This document shows positions 17,869 through 25,695 of a stretch of DNA of 64,000 bases, one piece after another (position 1 is the stretch's first letter; each line of letters starts with the position of its first letter). The position numbers and the translations under genes were made by a program. Origin of the DNA: Modicisalibacter sp049808615 (GTDB taxonomy: Bacteria; Pseudomonadota; Gammaproteobacteria; Pseudomonadales; Halomonadaceae); assembly GCF_049808615.1 (NCBI RefSeq), contig NZ_JBNCAN010000024.1, positions 1 through 64,000 on the forward strand, read 5' to 3'. The notes under the pieces are model-generated. The model was not told the origin of the DNA. It made no database searches and saw nothing but the letters and a program-made list of their open reading frames with translations.

Positions 17869-18746
17869 AGGGTATCGTTTTGGCGGGTGGTAGCGGCACG
17901 CGGCTCTATCCCATCACCTTGGGCATATCGAAGCAACTGCTGCCCATCTATGACAAGCCGATGATCTACTATCCGCTTTCCGTGCTGATGTTGGCGGGTA
18001 TCCGCGATATTCTGATCATCACCACGCCCGAGGACAATGACAGTTTCCTGCGCCTGCTTGGCGATGGTCATCAGTTCGGTATTGAGCTGAGTTACGCCAT
18101 ACAGCCGCAGCCTGACGGGCTTGCTCAAGCATTTATCATTGCTGAGGAGTTTATCGGCGATGATCGGGTCTGCCTGGTGCTGGGAGACAATGTCTTCTAT
18201 GGGCAGGGATTCACACCCAAGCTGCTCGAGGTGGCAGAACGGCCTCACGGCGCCACGATATTTGGTTACCAAGTCAAGGACCCTGAACGTTTTGGTGTCG
18301 TTGAGTTCGATACCGACCTGCGAGTCCTTTCCATTGAAGAAAAGCCGCTAAGACCCAGGTCTCACTTCGCCGTGACAGGGCTTTATTTTTACGATAACGA
18401 TGTCGTGGCAATTGCCAAGCAGATTGCCCCGTCTCATCGCGGTGAACTGGAAATCACCAGCATCAACCAAGTCTATCTTGAGCGCGGCGATCTGAATGTC
18501 GAGTTATTGGGTCGCGGGTTCGCCTGGCTTGATACGGGCACTCACGAAAGCCTGCTGGATGCCGGTATGTTCGTACAAACCATCGAGCAGCGCCAGGGAC
18601 TCAAGGTGGCATGCCTGGAGGAGATCGCATTTCTTCGCGGCTGGCTAACACGCGACGATTTAAAGCGACTGGCTGCCAAGCACAAGAAAAACGGCTATGG
18701 GCAATATCTCGAAAGTTTGATCGTCAATGAGCGCGGCAATGTCTAA
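17865..18746 (+). CDS. rfbA: Glucose-1-phosphate thymidylyltransferase
   Basis: A 293-residue enzyme making dTDP-glucose from dTTP and glucose-1-phosphate. The nucleotidyltransferase signature is GIVLAGGSGTRLYPITLGIS, followed by KQLLPIYDKPMIYYPLSVLM; CLVLGDNVFYG holds the metal-binding Asp, and WLDTGTHESLLDA is conserved in RmlA. Length matches RmlA/RfbA exactly. ATG 17865 overlaps the rfbB stop; a GTG three codons earlier is less likely. With rfbB it supplies the keto-deoxy sugar for dTDP-Fuc4N. Confidence 0.95.
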   Translation: MKGIVLAGGSGTRLYPITLGISKQLLPIYDKPMIYYPLSVLMLAGIRDILIITTPEDNDSFLRLLGDGHQFGIELSYAIQPQPDGLAQAFIIAEEFIGDDRVCLVLGDNVFYGQGFTPKLLEVAERPHGATIFGYQVKDPERFGVVEFDTDLRVLSIEEKPLRPRSHFAVTGLYFYDNDVVAIAKQIAPSHRGELEITSINQVYLERGDLNVELLGRGFAWLDTGTHESLLDAGMFVQTIEQRQGLKVACLEEIAFLRGWLTRDDLKRLAAKHKKNGYGQYLESLIVNERGNV

Positions 18747-19770
18747 ACGGGTACTTCATGTCTGCTACATGGATAAATTCATTCCCGCGTTCATTGAACT
18801 GGTGCGTGATGACATCGACAGCTCGAACAATCATTTTTACCTCATAGAAAATACGCCACGCTATTCTTACCGTGAAGGCAGTGATACCGAACAGCAGAGG
18901 GGTAAGCTCGGCTTTTTCAAGCTATATTTCCGAATGCGTCAATACGACCAGATAGTATTGCATGGGTTGTTCAACAAGTATGTGGTGCTGCTACTTGCAT
19001 TGAGCCCCAAGCTGTTGAGCCGATGCTATTGGGTCATGTGGGGCGGTGATTTATACAGCTACAAGAATAAAAAGACGACATTGGAAAAAAGATTCATCGA
19101 GCGGTGCCGCCGCAAGGTCATTAAGAATATTGGGCATTTGGTAACCTATATTCCTGGCGATGTTGAGCTGGTGCGACAGTGGTACGCGGCTAAGGGCGAG
19201 TATGTCGAAAGCTTCGTGTATCCGAGCAATCTGTATAAGCCTTTGAAACTAAAAGAAGAGCCTTCGAGAAATACCAAGGTTACGGTGCTGGTGGGTAACT
19301 CGGCGAGTAAAAGTAACGAGCATTTCGATGCGTTTGAGCGTCTGGCGGCTTTGCCTGGCGGTAATGCAAAAATTATCTGCCCGCTTTCTTATGGGAATGA
19401 AGAGTACGCATCAAAAGTCATCGAAGAAGGCAAAAGACTTTTTGGTGATGACTTCCTCGCGCTTACCGATTTTCTGCCGCTAGAGGAGTATCTGAAACTA
19501 CTGAATGAGGTGGACATTGCGGTCTTCGCCCATCGCCGCCAGCAGGCCATGGGCAATCTCATCACCTTGCTGGGGCTCGGCAAGAAAGTATACATGCGCA
19601 GCGACATCACTCCCTGGTCGATGTTTGAAAATCTGGGGGTCGACGTTTTCGATGTAGAGAATCTGAGCCTTTCGACGCTAGACGACGACACTGCCAGGCA
19701 TAACCGGAAAATCATTGAGTCGTATTTTTCCAGGGAAAGACTGGTGCAACAACTCAAGGACATTTTATAG
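18739..19770 (+). CDS. WecF-like TDP-Fuc4NAc transferase (glycosyltransferase family 56)
   Basis: A protein of about 343 residues resembling WecF, the inner-membrane-associated transferase that adds 4-acetamido-4,6-dideoxygalactose from its TDP donor to lipid-linked saccharide in enterobacterial common antigen. Family-like stretches are VLHVCYMDKFIPAFIELV at the start, RCYWVMWGGDLYSYKN, VTVLVGNSASKSNEHFDAF, ICPLSYGNEEYASKV, VDIAVFAHRRQQAMGNLI and KVYMRSDITPWSMF. Neighbours on both sides make exactly the donor WecF would use. ATG 18739 gives a family-like N-terminus; ATG 18727 is an alternative. It overlaps the end of rfbA. Confidence 0.85.
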   Translation: MSKRVLHVCYMDKFIPAFIELVRDDIDSSNNHFYLIENTPRYSYREGSDTEQQRGKLGFFKLYFRMRQYDQIVLHGLFNKYVVLLLALSPKLLSRCYWVMWGGDLYSYKNKKTTLEKRFIERCRRKVIKNIGHLVTYIPGDVELVRQWYAAKGEYVESFVYPSNLYKPLKLKEEPSRNTKVTVLVGNSASKSNEHFDAFERLAALPGGNAKIICPLSYGNEEYASKVIEEGKRLFGDDFLALTDFLPLEEYLKLLNEVDIAVFAHRRQQAMGNLITLLGLGKKVYMRSDITPWSMFENLGVDVFDVENLSLSTLDDDTARHNRKIIESYFSRERLVQQLKDIL

Positions 19771-19776
19771 GGATTT

Positions 19777-20340
19777 ATGGCATATCTTACCCGAGAAGCG
19801 CTTGAGTCGCTGGGTTTCAAGAAACTCGGCAAGGACGTCAAGATAAGCGACAAGGCGAGTATCTACGATGCTGAGGCTATTGAAATAGGCGATCATTCTA
19901 GGATTGATGATTTTTGCGTGATATCCGGTAGGGTCAGCATTGGAAGATTCTGTCATATCTCCGCGCAATGCCTGGTGGCCGGGGGCCAGCCAGGGGTTTT
20001 CATGGCGGATTTCTGCGGTCTTGCTTATGGCACGAAAGTGTTTTCCCAGTCGGATGACTACAGCGGCGAGACCATGGTCAGCTCCCTGGTCGATAAGAAA
20101 TACAAGAATGAGTTCTTCAGCCGCGTGGTGCTGGAAAAGCACGTGATCGTCGGCGCCGGATCGATCATCTTTCCCGGTGTGGAGGTCAAGGAAGGCTGCT
20201 CTATTGGCGCCATGACCTTGGTGAACAAGAGTACCCGTCCTTGGGGAATCTATTTCGGTAGCCCGGCTCGGCGTTTGAAGGATAGGAAAAAGGATATCCT
20301 TACCCTCGAAAGGCAATTTCTGGAAGAGCGAAACGAATGA
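19777..20340 (+). CDS. Hexapeptide-repeat acyltransferase, candidate dTDP-amino-sugar N-acetyltransferase
   Basis: A 187-residue left-handed beta-helix protein. Repeated hexads are visible from about residue 30 (KDVKISDKASIYDAEAIEIG, SRIDDFCVISGRVSIGRF) and again at VIVGAGSIIFPGVEVKEGCS. It ends with the usual GSPARRLKD-type cap. Such enzymes move an acetyl group from acetyl-CoA to sugar amines. Here it sits between a WecF-like transferase and a WecE-like aminotransferase, so N-acetylation of dTDP-4-amino-4,6-dideoxygalactose is the likely job. That is the step done by the unrelated GNAT protein WecD in enterobacteria. O-acetylation is possible. Confidence 0.8.
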   Translation: MAYLTREALESLGFKKLGKDVKISDKASIYDAEAIEIGDHSRIDDFCVISGRVSIGRFCHISAQCLVAGGQPGVFMADFCGLAYGTKVFSQSDDYSGETMVSSLVDKKYKNEFFSRVVLEKHVIVGAGSIIFPGVEVKEGCSIGAMTLVNKSTRPWGIYFGSPARRLKDRKKDILTLERQFLEERNE

Positions 20341-21467
20341 TCCCGTTCAACAAGCCTGCCTACACGGGCAGGGAAGATGCTTTTGTGCTGGATGCCATGC
20401 GCAGTGGCAAGATATCCGGAGATGGCGACTACGCGCTACGCTGCCAGCAGTGGTTTCGTGACCACCTCGGCTGCCATAAAGCGCTCCTGGCCCCTTCCTG
20501 TACCCACGCCTTGGAGATGGCGGCATTACTGATCGATATCAAACCTGGCGACGAAGTGATCATGCCAAGCTATACCTTCGTCAGTACGGCTAACGCCTTC
20601 GTGCTTCGGGGAGCGAGGATCGTTTTCGTCGATATCCGCCCCGACACGATGAACATTGACGAAGCGTGCATCGAAGCCGCTATCACACCCAGTACCAAGG
20701 CCATTGTCGTGGTGCACTATGCGGGGGTGGCCTGTGAGATGGATAGCATCATGTCGCTCGCCGCACATCATGGCCTTTTCGTTATCGAGGACGCGGCGCA
20801 GGCCATGCTGTCAACGTATAAAGAGCGACCCCTTGGCAGCATTGGCCATCTGGGCACCTATAGCTTTCATGAAACCAAGAACTATACCAGCGGCGGCGAG
20901 GGTGGGTTGCTGATCGTCAATGACGAACGTTTCGTGGAGAGAGCCGAGGTTCTTAGAGAGAAGGGCACCAATCGCAGCCAATTCTTTCGCGGTATGGTCG
21001 ATAAATATTCCTGGGTTGATGTCGGTAGCAGCTATCTTCCCAGTGAGTTGCAAGCCGCTTATCTGTGGGGGCAATTACAGGCCGTCGATGAGATAGACGC
21101 CAACCGTCGTCGCTCCTGGGAGTATTACAGCAAGGCGCTTTCGCCGCTTGCCGAACGCGGCATTTTACAGCTACCCGAGATCCCTGTGACATGTCGGCAC
21201 AATGCGCATATGTTTTACATCAAGGTCAAGGATGTCGAGGAGCGATCCGGCTTGTTGGCGTTCTTGAAAGAACAGGGTGTGGGCGCGGTATTTCATTATG
21301 TGCCCTTGCACACTTCTCGGGGGGGAAGGCGCTGGGGAGTTTTCATCGGTGCAGATGAGTACACCACCCGTGAGAGCGACCGGCTCATTCGCTTGCCGTT
21401 ATGGCACGGGATGGATGACGATGTCTTGGAGCGTGTCGTAGCGGCTGTGACGCGCTTTTTTGCTTAA
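20337..21467 (+). CDS. wecE: dTDP-4-amino-4,6-dideoxygalactose transaminase (WecE/RffA-like)
   Basis: A 376-residue PLP aminotransferase of the DegT/DnrJ/EryC1 family. MIPFNKPAYTGREDAFVLDA at the start, LAPSCTHALEMAALLIDI, EVIMPSYTFVSTANAFVLRG, VIEDAAQAMLSTYKERPLG and SFHETKNYTSGGEGGLL, which carries the PLP-binding Lys, closely follow the WecE pattern. It would convert the RfbB product to dTDP-4-amino-4,6-dideoxy-D-galactose (Fuc4N) using glutamate. Its stop lies in a TTAA shared with the convergent YrbL-like gene. The enzyme class is certain; the galacto stereochemistry is inferred from the close fit to WecE. Confidence 0.9.
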   Translation: MIPFNKPAYTGREDAFVLDAMRSGKISGDGDYALRCQQWFRDHLGCHKALLAPSCTHALEMAALLIDIKPGDEVIMPSYTFVSTANAFVLRGARIVFVDIRPDTMNIDEACIEAAITPSTKAIVVVHYAGVACEMDSIMSLAAHHGLFVIEDAAQAMLSTYKERPLGSIGHLGTYSFHETKNYTSGGEGGLLIVNDERFVERAEVLREKGTNRSQFFRGMVDKYSWVDVGSSYLPSELQAAYLWGQLQAVDEIDANRRRSWEYYSKALSPLAERGILQLPEIPVTCRHNAHMFYIKVKDVEERSGLLAFLKEQGVGAVFHYVPLHTSRGGRRWGVFIGADEYTTRESDRLIRLPLWHGMDDDVLERVVAAVTRFFA

Positions 21468-22027
21468 ATCCCTTGCTGTTTTTCCATGCGCTTCATGAAT
21501 CGCGTCCACTGCCGATTGATCTTGGCGTATGCCAGCGGTTTGATCGCCGAGGCGAGTTTGATGAAGTCACGATCGCCGATGCCATCGATCAGGAACAAAT
21601 GGGGTGGCGTTTTCTCAAGACTGCATACGATGTTGCTGGCGCGTAGGTCGCTTGTGAATATTTGGTTGGCGTACAGATAATCGCGCAGTTGTGCTAGCGG
21701 GCCGGCGATCATCTCCCCGTCGAGCTGGCCGTTATCGAGTAGAATGTCCAGGCGGGGGAGTGGTATCCCTTGGCCATCCTGAAGAAGATCGAACACCAAT
21801 CCTTCGCCTTGATCAGTCTCTACCCAGCCGTAACAGCGCGGTAGATGCGACCAGTCGATGCCGCGTCGCGCCAGTACGCTGAAGTATTCGTAGTCTTTCT
21901 GATTCTGCTGTTTGTTGTTCTTGAAGTTGTGCGCGACCTTTACACAGCGGGTCGGGTCTTGAGGATGCCGGTAGCAGTAACGCTCGGTGCCTCGTCCAAT
22001 CAGTTGATCGTCTTGCAGTTGGAGCAT
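21464..22027 (-). CDS. YrbL-like protein kinase-fold protein
   Basis: A 187-residue protein of the PhoP-network YrbL family. It has a kinase-like core: LIGRGTERYCYRHPQDPTRC with Lys in CVKVAHNF, Glu-rich YEYFSVL, and TSDLRASNIVCSLE with HLFLIDGIGD, which match catalytic-loop and metal-binding positions. YrbL-type genes are often found in LPS and capsule clusters, where a role in modifying lipid A-core sugars has been guessed but not settled. It starts 4 bases after the GT4 gene upstream on the same strand, so the two are surely co-transcribed. Confidence 0.75.
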   Translation of the reverse strand: MLQLQDDQLIGRGTERYCYRHPQDPTRCVKVAHNFKNNKQQNQKDYEYFSVLARRGIDWSHLPRCYGWVETDQGEGLVFDLLQDGQGIPLPRLDILLDNGQLDGEMIAGPLAQLRDYLYANQIFTSDLRASNIVCSLEKTPPHLFLIDGIGDRDFIKLASAIKPLAYAKINRQWTRFMKRMEKQQGI

Positions 22028-22031
22028 AGGG

Positions 22032-23189
22032 CTAATTCCCGTTTTGACCGCCGGTATTCAGTGACTGGAACGAGGCCTTGAGCTTCTTGTACTGCTCCTG
22101 ATGCGAATAGTGCGTCGCGAGTTCAGCCAGGCGTGATCCTAGTTCTTCTTGCTCATTGTTTACAAGCAACGCGGCGATTCGCGAGGCCCAGGTGTCGGTA
22201 TTGTCATCCAGTACCAGATCGGGGAAGTCTTTCTCGATCAATTCAGCGGCCCCCACCCAAGCAGATAACAGTACCGGCGTGCCGCACGCCATGGCCTCCA
22301 GCGCTACACGACCGAACTCTTCGATGTGCGCGGGGAGAGCAAAGACATCTAGGGCGCCATAAAGGCGCTCGATATCCGGTACCGTGGAGCGCCATATGAA
22401 ACGATCGCCCAGGCCACGTTTTTCCGCCTGTCGTTGGTAGGGGCCTGCATCGTCCTTGCCCACGACAAGGAAGCGGCAGCGATCGGGTAGCTGTTGATTC
22501 AGGCGACTGGCGATTTCCACGAATCCCGCGACGTTGCGCTTCTGGAAATTGCCCGAGGTGATAAGACCAATCAGGAATTCGTTGTGTCTGACACCCAGAG
22601 AATGCCGAACGGACTGACGATCATGGCGGGCATTCGCGGGGTTGAATTGCTCCGGGTCATATCCCGGATAACTGATTTCAAGCTGGTCGGCGGCCAGGCC
22701 GTAGCGGATCTTGAGGTCCTCGGCCATCATTCGAGAATTGACGGCCACGCGCTTGACGTGTGTCTGCGACAGAACGTGGTCGTGGATGGCGGCCACCTCG
22801 TGATTCTTGAGTAGTTCGCGCCCATTGATGCGTTGGCTGGCCAGATGCACGCAATTGTGCATGTAGATGACATCCCGGCTTTCCGCATCGCCATGGCTTA
22901 CCAGTAGCGCCGGTCGATGACGCCTGCACCAGGCCTGCACGCGCCGATTGAACCAGAAACGCCTAAAGGGACCCTTTAACGGCCAGCGGCACAAGCGAAC
23001 GAACCCTGCGCCCGACTGTGCCGTCAGGTCGGGTGTGCCGCGTTCAGCGAGTACCACCACACGATAACCGAGCTCTTTAAGTGCCGTGGCCTGCTCGAAA
23101 GCATTACGACTTGCCCCGGTGCTTTTTTCCACCTGACGAATGGCAATGGCCGCCAAGGGAGGCTGATTTGAGGGTGTGGGCGAAGGCAT
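22032..23189 (-). CDS. Glycosyltransferase family 4 (paralogue of the 15.5-16.6 kb gene)
   Basis: A 385-residue GT-B transferase. It matches the gene at 15456-16634 in start (AAIAIRQVEKSTGASRNAF), middle (VSHGDAESRDVIYMHNCVHL), donor-domain entry (GLITSGNFQKRNVAGFVEIA) and donor motif (VFALPAHIEEFGRVALEAMA). Both have the same order of Arg/Trp-rich residues (FRRFWFNRRVQAWC), probably the acceptor side. It forms a two-gene unit with the YrbL-like gene. Family members near YrbL or WaaP-type kinases often act on LPS core, so a core-sugar role is possible. Confidence 0.88.
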   Translation of the reverse strand: MPSPTPSNQPPLAAIAIRQVEKSTGASRNAFEQATALKELGYRVVVLAERGTPDLTAQSGAGFVRLCRWPLKGPFRRFWFNRRVQAWCRRHRPALLVSHGDAESRDVIYMHNCVHLASQRINGRELLKNHEVAAIHDHVLSQTHVKRVAVNSRMMAEDLKIRYGLAADQLEISYPGYDPEQFNPANARHDRQSVRHSLGVRHNEFLIGLITSGNFQKRNVAGFVEIASRLNQQLPDRCRFLVVGKDDAGPYQRQAEKRGLGDRFIWRSTVPDIERLYGALDVFALPAHIEEFGRVALEAMACGTPVLLSAWVGAAELIEKDFPDLVLDDNTDTWASRIAALLVNNEQEELGSRLAELATHYSHQEQYKKLKASFQSLNTGGQNGN

Positions 23190-23235
23190 TCAAGTTGTTC
23201 GCTTTTACAGGCAAGTGGCAAATGTAAGGAAAAGA

Positions 23236-23673
23236 TTAAAGAGAAGGCGGTAATTGTGACTGCTCGATATCGAGGCGTTCATATGTGTAGTTGCGCAAAT
23301 TATTGTAGGTGCCAATCAGCATGAGGGTATAGCCCTTGGCGCTATCGATGACCCCAAGCCGCTCGGCTCGATTAAGGTTCTCAATCTGGCTTCCAGTCCT
23401 CTCGGCCAAACTCTCCAACCAGCGCGGTACCAGCTTGTCGGCCATCGTGTCCTGCATGCAGCCATAGCGAGAAACAAATGCCTCGAGCTTGACGGCATCA
23501 TCTGGATGATCCTCCAGTTTCTCGACCCAGTTTGCGTCTATCGGTGGTTGGCGTTCGAACAATGTCTGCCAGCTATAATGCAAGTGCTTGCCTTCGCGCT
23601 GCACGATCGCCAGCGTCCAGAGTAAACGGTCAATTGGCAGTAAATCCCGAAGCGTCGACGTTTTCTCATTCAT
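23236..23673 (-). CDS. HEPN/HepT-like partner of a minimal nucleotidyltransferase
   Basis: A 145-residue, mostly helical protein placed directly after a minimal nucleotidyltransferase gene, sharing ATGA with it. This is the layout of MntA/HepT and HI0073/HI0074 pairs. I do not see the R-x4-6-H motif of RNase HepT proteins; the nearest match is YNNLRNYTYERLD, which has the Arg-Asn but no His. It may be a non-catalytic HI0074-type substrate-binding helper, or a diverged toxin. The family assignment rests mainly on context and helical character. Confidence 0.5.
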   Translation of the reverse strand: MNEKTSTLRDLLPIDRLLWTLAIVQREGKHLHYSWQTLFERQPPIDANWVEKLEDHPDDAVKLEAFVSRYGCMQDTMADKLVPRWLESLAERTGSQIENLNRAERLGVIDSAKGYTLMLIGTYNNLRNYTYERLDIEQSQLPPSL

Positions 23674-24041
23674 AATGACTGACCTGTGCGTAATGCCTGC
23701 TGGTGTACCGCATTGAGTCTAACGCCAGGGTCGACGACCAGTACATCAAACGGTTGATCCCCCAGCCGTAACTGAAGCCGGGCTGTTAAGGTGAGCGCTT
23801 TGGCTAATTTCTCGTCAATCAAGTGCTCGCTTTCTACCAGCAAGTCGATATCGCCTCCTTTTGCGCTGTTATCCAGCCGGGAGCCGAATAAGCGCACTTG
23901 TACCCCAGGGCCGAAGATCTCTGAGGTCGTTTGCTTGATCGTGCGTATTTGATCATCAGTAAGGCGCAAGGGAAACTCCAGGCGTTTCGTTACCACGCTT
24001 CTATCATTGCCTCGAATACTGAAGATATCAATGTCTTCCAT
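23670..24041 (-). CDS. MntA-like minimal nucleotidyltransferase
   Basis: A 123-residue protein of the Pol-beta nucleotidyltransferase superfamily. The signature is VQVRLFGSRLDNSAKGGDID: Gly-Ser followed by Asp-x-Asp, the metal-binding pair. A third acidic residue probably lies in FDVLVVDPG. Such small proteins act as antitoxins that AMPylate or otherwise modify a HEPN toxin, or as helpers of a substrate-binding protein. It begins with an extra 20-residue stretch (MEDIDIFSIRGNDRSV), so the true start could be an internal GTG. Confidence 0.7.
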   Translation of the reverse strand: MEDIDIFSIRGNDRSVVTKRLEFPLRLTDDQIRTIKQTTSEIFGPGVQVRLFGSRLDNSAKGGDIDLLVESEHLIDEKLAKALTLTARLQLRLGDQPFDVLVVDPGVRLNAVHQQALRTGQSL

Positions 24042-24089
24042 AACGCCGGTGACTCGAGGAAAAAGACGCTGCTATGTTTTATTCATATG

Positions 24090-24115
24090 CAAGGAGCTCC
24101 GACATTGCTGTCGGG
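24090..24115 (+). repeat. Small hairpin repeat, copy 1
   Basis: CAAGGAGCTCCGACATTGCT followed by GTCGGG. It matches the reverse complement of part of 25750-25783 at 23 of 26 positions. It contains a short hairpin of its own (CCGACA-TTGC-TGTCGG). It lies in the divergent space between the nucleotidyltransferase gene and the unknown gene at 24209. It may be a dispersed intergenic repeat or a shared terminator-like element. Confidence 0.45.
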
Positions 24116-24208
24116 AAATTACCCTGACACCCCAGGTTGCAGCGTTGTGTGTTAAATTATCCTAATGATTAGCTTGATTAATAATCTTATTCAGTAAGAC
24201 CGCCTCTG

Positions 24209-25057
24209 ATGTCCTCGATAGAAAAAATGCCCAGGTCACCCAGCGGGGAACCCGTTCATCCGGCGCTTTATGATCCTGAACTGCGCTGGGCGATGCTGCG
24301 CTCACGCTGGGCCTATACCCTGCGCTCGGCTTTCGAGATACGTGTACTCCGGCCGCTGGAGGATCGTCTGCTCGAGCGCTGGCTCAAGCAGAAGCGGTTT
24401 GCCCGGCAGGTGGAGGCCATGGGTTTGCCCTATCGAAGCGTCGAGACATATCTGGGCAACAAGCTTGAGTTGCAGGTCGATCCGAACGCCTTGATTCAGC
24501 AGATATCCATTCGGCGCTCGTTTCCGGTCAAGTCCGAGCGCCGCACGGCCTTGAACCAGTTCATTTGGGGCGGTGATTGGGATTATAAGTGTTTTGATTT
24601 TCGAACGGGGCATCGCTACCGATTCATCGAGGATATCTGGCGACACCAGGATGATCTGATCGAGAGTGCGTCCTACTATCGGCTCATGCAACGTATCGAG
24701 CAAGGAAAGCCATTTCGTTCGCACCACAAGGGCATTCTGCTCAACACCCCGGACAAGGCACTGGCGTACCTGAACGTCTATGTCGGTTATATGAAGGACA
24801 TGCAGCGTCACGGTTTCGATAGGACGTTGGGCAAGGATCGTTTGGGGGTGGCGATCGACCGGCAGGGTCATGTCGTGAAAGTCAATCGCGGGCTACATCG
24901 ACTCGCCATGGCGCAGGTGTTGGAGCTGGGGCATATTCCGGTACAGGTGCGCGCTGTGCATGCGCAGTGGTGGTTCGAGGTCACTAACGGGGAGCAGGGA
25001 GAGGGGGCCTTGGTGAACATGGTCGAGGCATTGCGGGATTGTCGGCCGGCTTCTTGA
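24209..25057 (+). CDS. Conserved-looking protein of unknown function
   Basis: A 282-residue soluble, basic protein I do not recognise. The N-terminal third is rich in Arg and aromatic residues (RWAMLRSRWAYTLRSAFEIR). The middle has a Trp-rich stretch (FIWGGDWDYKCFDF) and RYRFIEDIWRHQDDL. The C-terminal third reads GVAIDRQGHVVKVNRGLHRL followed by AMAQVLELGHIPVQVRAVHA. That last part resembles the D-x-x-G ... G-x-H-R-L-A-x-A ... I-P-V-x-V pattern of ParB/Srx-type nucleotide-binding folds. It is a single gene with its own AT-rich upstream region, between a glycan locus and TA genes. No function is proposed. Confidence 0.6.
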   Translation: MSSIEKMPRSPSGEPVHPALYDPELRWAMLRSRWAYTLRSAFEIRVLRPLEDRLLERWLKQKRFARQVEAMGLPYRSVETYLGNKLELQVDPNALIQQISIRRSFPVKSERRTALNQFIWGGDWDYKCFDFRTGHRYRFIEDIWRHQDDLIESASYYRLMQRIEQGKPFRSHHKGILLNTPDKALAYLNVYVGYMKDMQRHGFDRTLGKDRLGVAIDRQGHVVKVNRGLHRLAMAQVLELGHIPVQVRAVHAQWWFEVTNGEQGEGALVNMVEALRDCRPAS

Positions 25058-25153
25058 GAGGGGGCAGAGAGAGTAGACGAGGAATACCCGGGGGATGTGA
25101 AGTCTGAACTGATCCCATACAATGGGACGGTTCATACCACGTTCAGACAGCGC

Positions 25154-25417
25154 CTAGTAGTGATACCTGCACGAAATCACCGTGATGGTGTTGTCGTCCA
25201 CCACATAGACAAGACGGTTGGTATCGTCTATGCGCCTGGACCAGAACCCGGACAAGTTTTCCTTGAGCGGTTCCGGTTTCCCGATACCTTCGAAAGGAGT
25301 TCGTTTCGCATCGCTGATGAGTTTGTTGATGCGTTTTAGCGTCTTTTTGTCCTGACCTTGCCAATAGAGATAGTCGTTCCAAGCCTCGTCGGTCCAGCAG
25401 AGCAGCCGACTAGTCAT
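25154..25417 (-). CDS. yoeB: YoeB-family mRNA interferase toxin
   Basis: An 87-residue RelE-fold ribosome-dependent endoribonuclease. The family pattern is clear: LCWTDEAWNDYLYWQGQDKK, INKLISDAKRTPFEGIGKPE, LKENLSGFWSRRIDDTNRLV and the end ISCRYHY, which carries the His-Tyr catalytic tail. Length is normal. It overlaps the antitoxin gene upstream by eight bases. With YefM it forms an intact TA pair; free YoeB would cleave mRNA at the ribosomal A site. Confidence 0.93.
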   Translation of the reverse strand: MTSRLLCWTDEAWNDYLYWQGQDKKTLKRINKLISDAKRTPFEGIGKPEPLKENLSGFWSRRIDDTNRLVYVVDDNTITVISCRYHY

Positions 25418-25664
25418 CGGCTGGTTCTCGCTGTGTCACTTGGCCTGCCCTGTACTGGGCAATGGATTTATTCAGGTGCGCGACATTGGCTGGTGAACGT
25501 AAAAGATGCACGGTTTCCATAAGACTATTGTAATGTTCTAAGGACATGACCACGGCGTCCTGGGCATCGCGCCGAGTGATGAAGGTGGTATCGGCGTCAT
25601 TCGCCACATCATCAAGGACTTTTTTCAGGCTATTCCGCGCTTCGGTGAAAGAGACGATTTTCAT
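25410..25664 (-). CDS. yefM: YefM-family antitoxin (Phd/YefM)
   Basis: An 84-residue antitoxin. The N-terminal DNA-binding half begins KIVSFTEARNSLKKVLDDVA, followed by DADTTFITRRDAQDAVVMSL and EHYNSLMETVHLLRSPANVA. The C-terminal, disordered part binds YoeB. It represses its own promoter together with YoeB; a TGTACA palindrome, the core of known YefM operators, overlaps the putative -35 box upstream. The first gene of a two-gene unit, it is complete and in frame. Confidence 0.93.
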   Translation of the reverse strand: MKIVSFTEARNSLKKVLDDVANDADTTFITRRDAQDAVVMSLEHYNSLMETVHLLRSPANVAHLNKSIAQYRAGQVTQREPADD

Positions 25665-25695
25665 GTGGGGTTCCAGCAGAACTGATCATCGAGAA

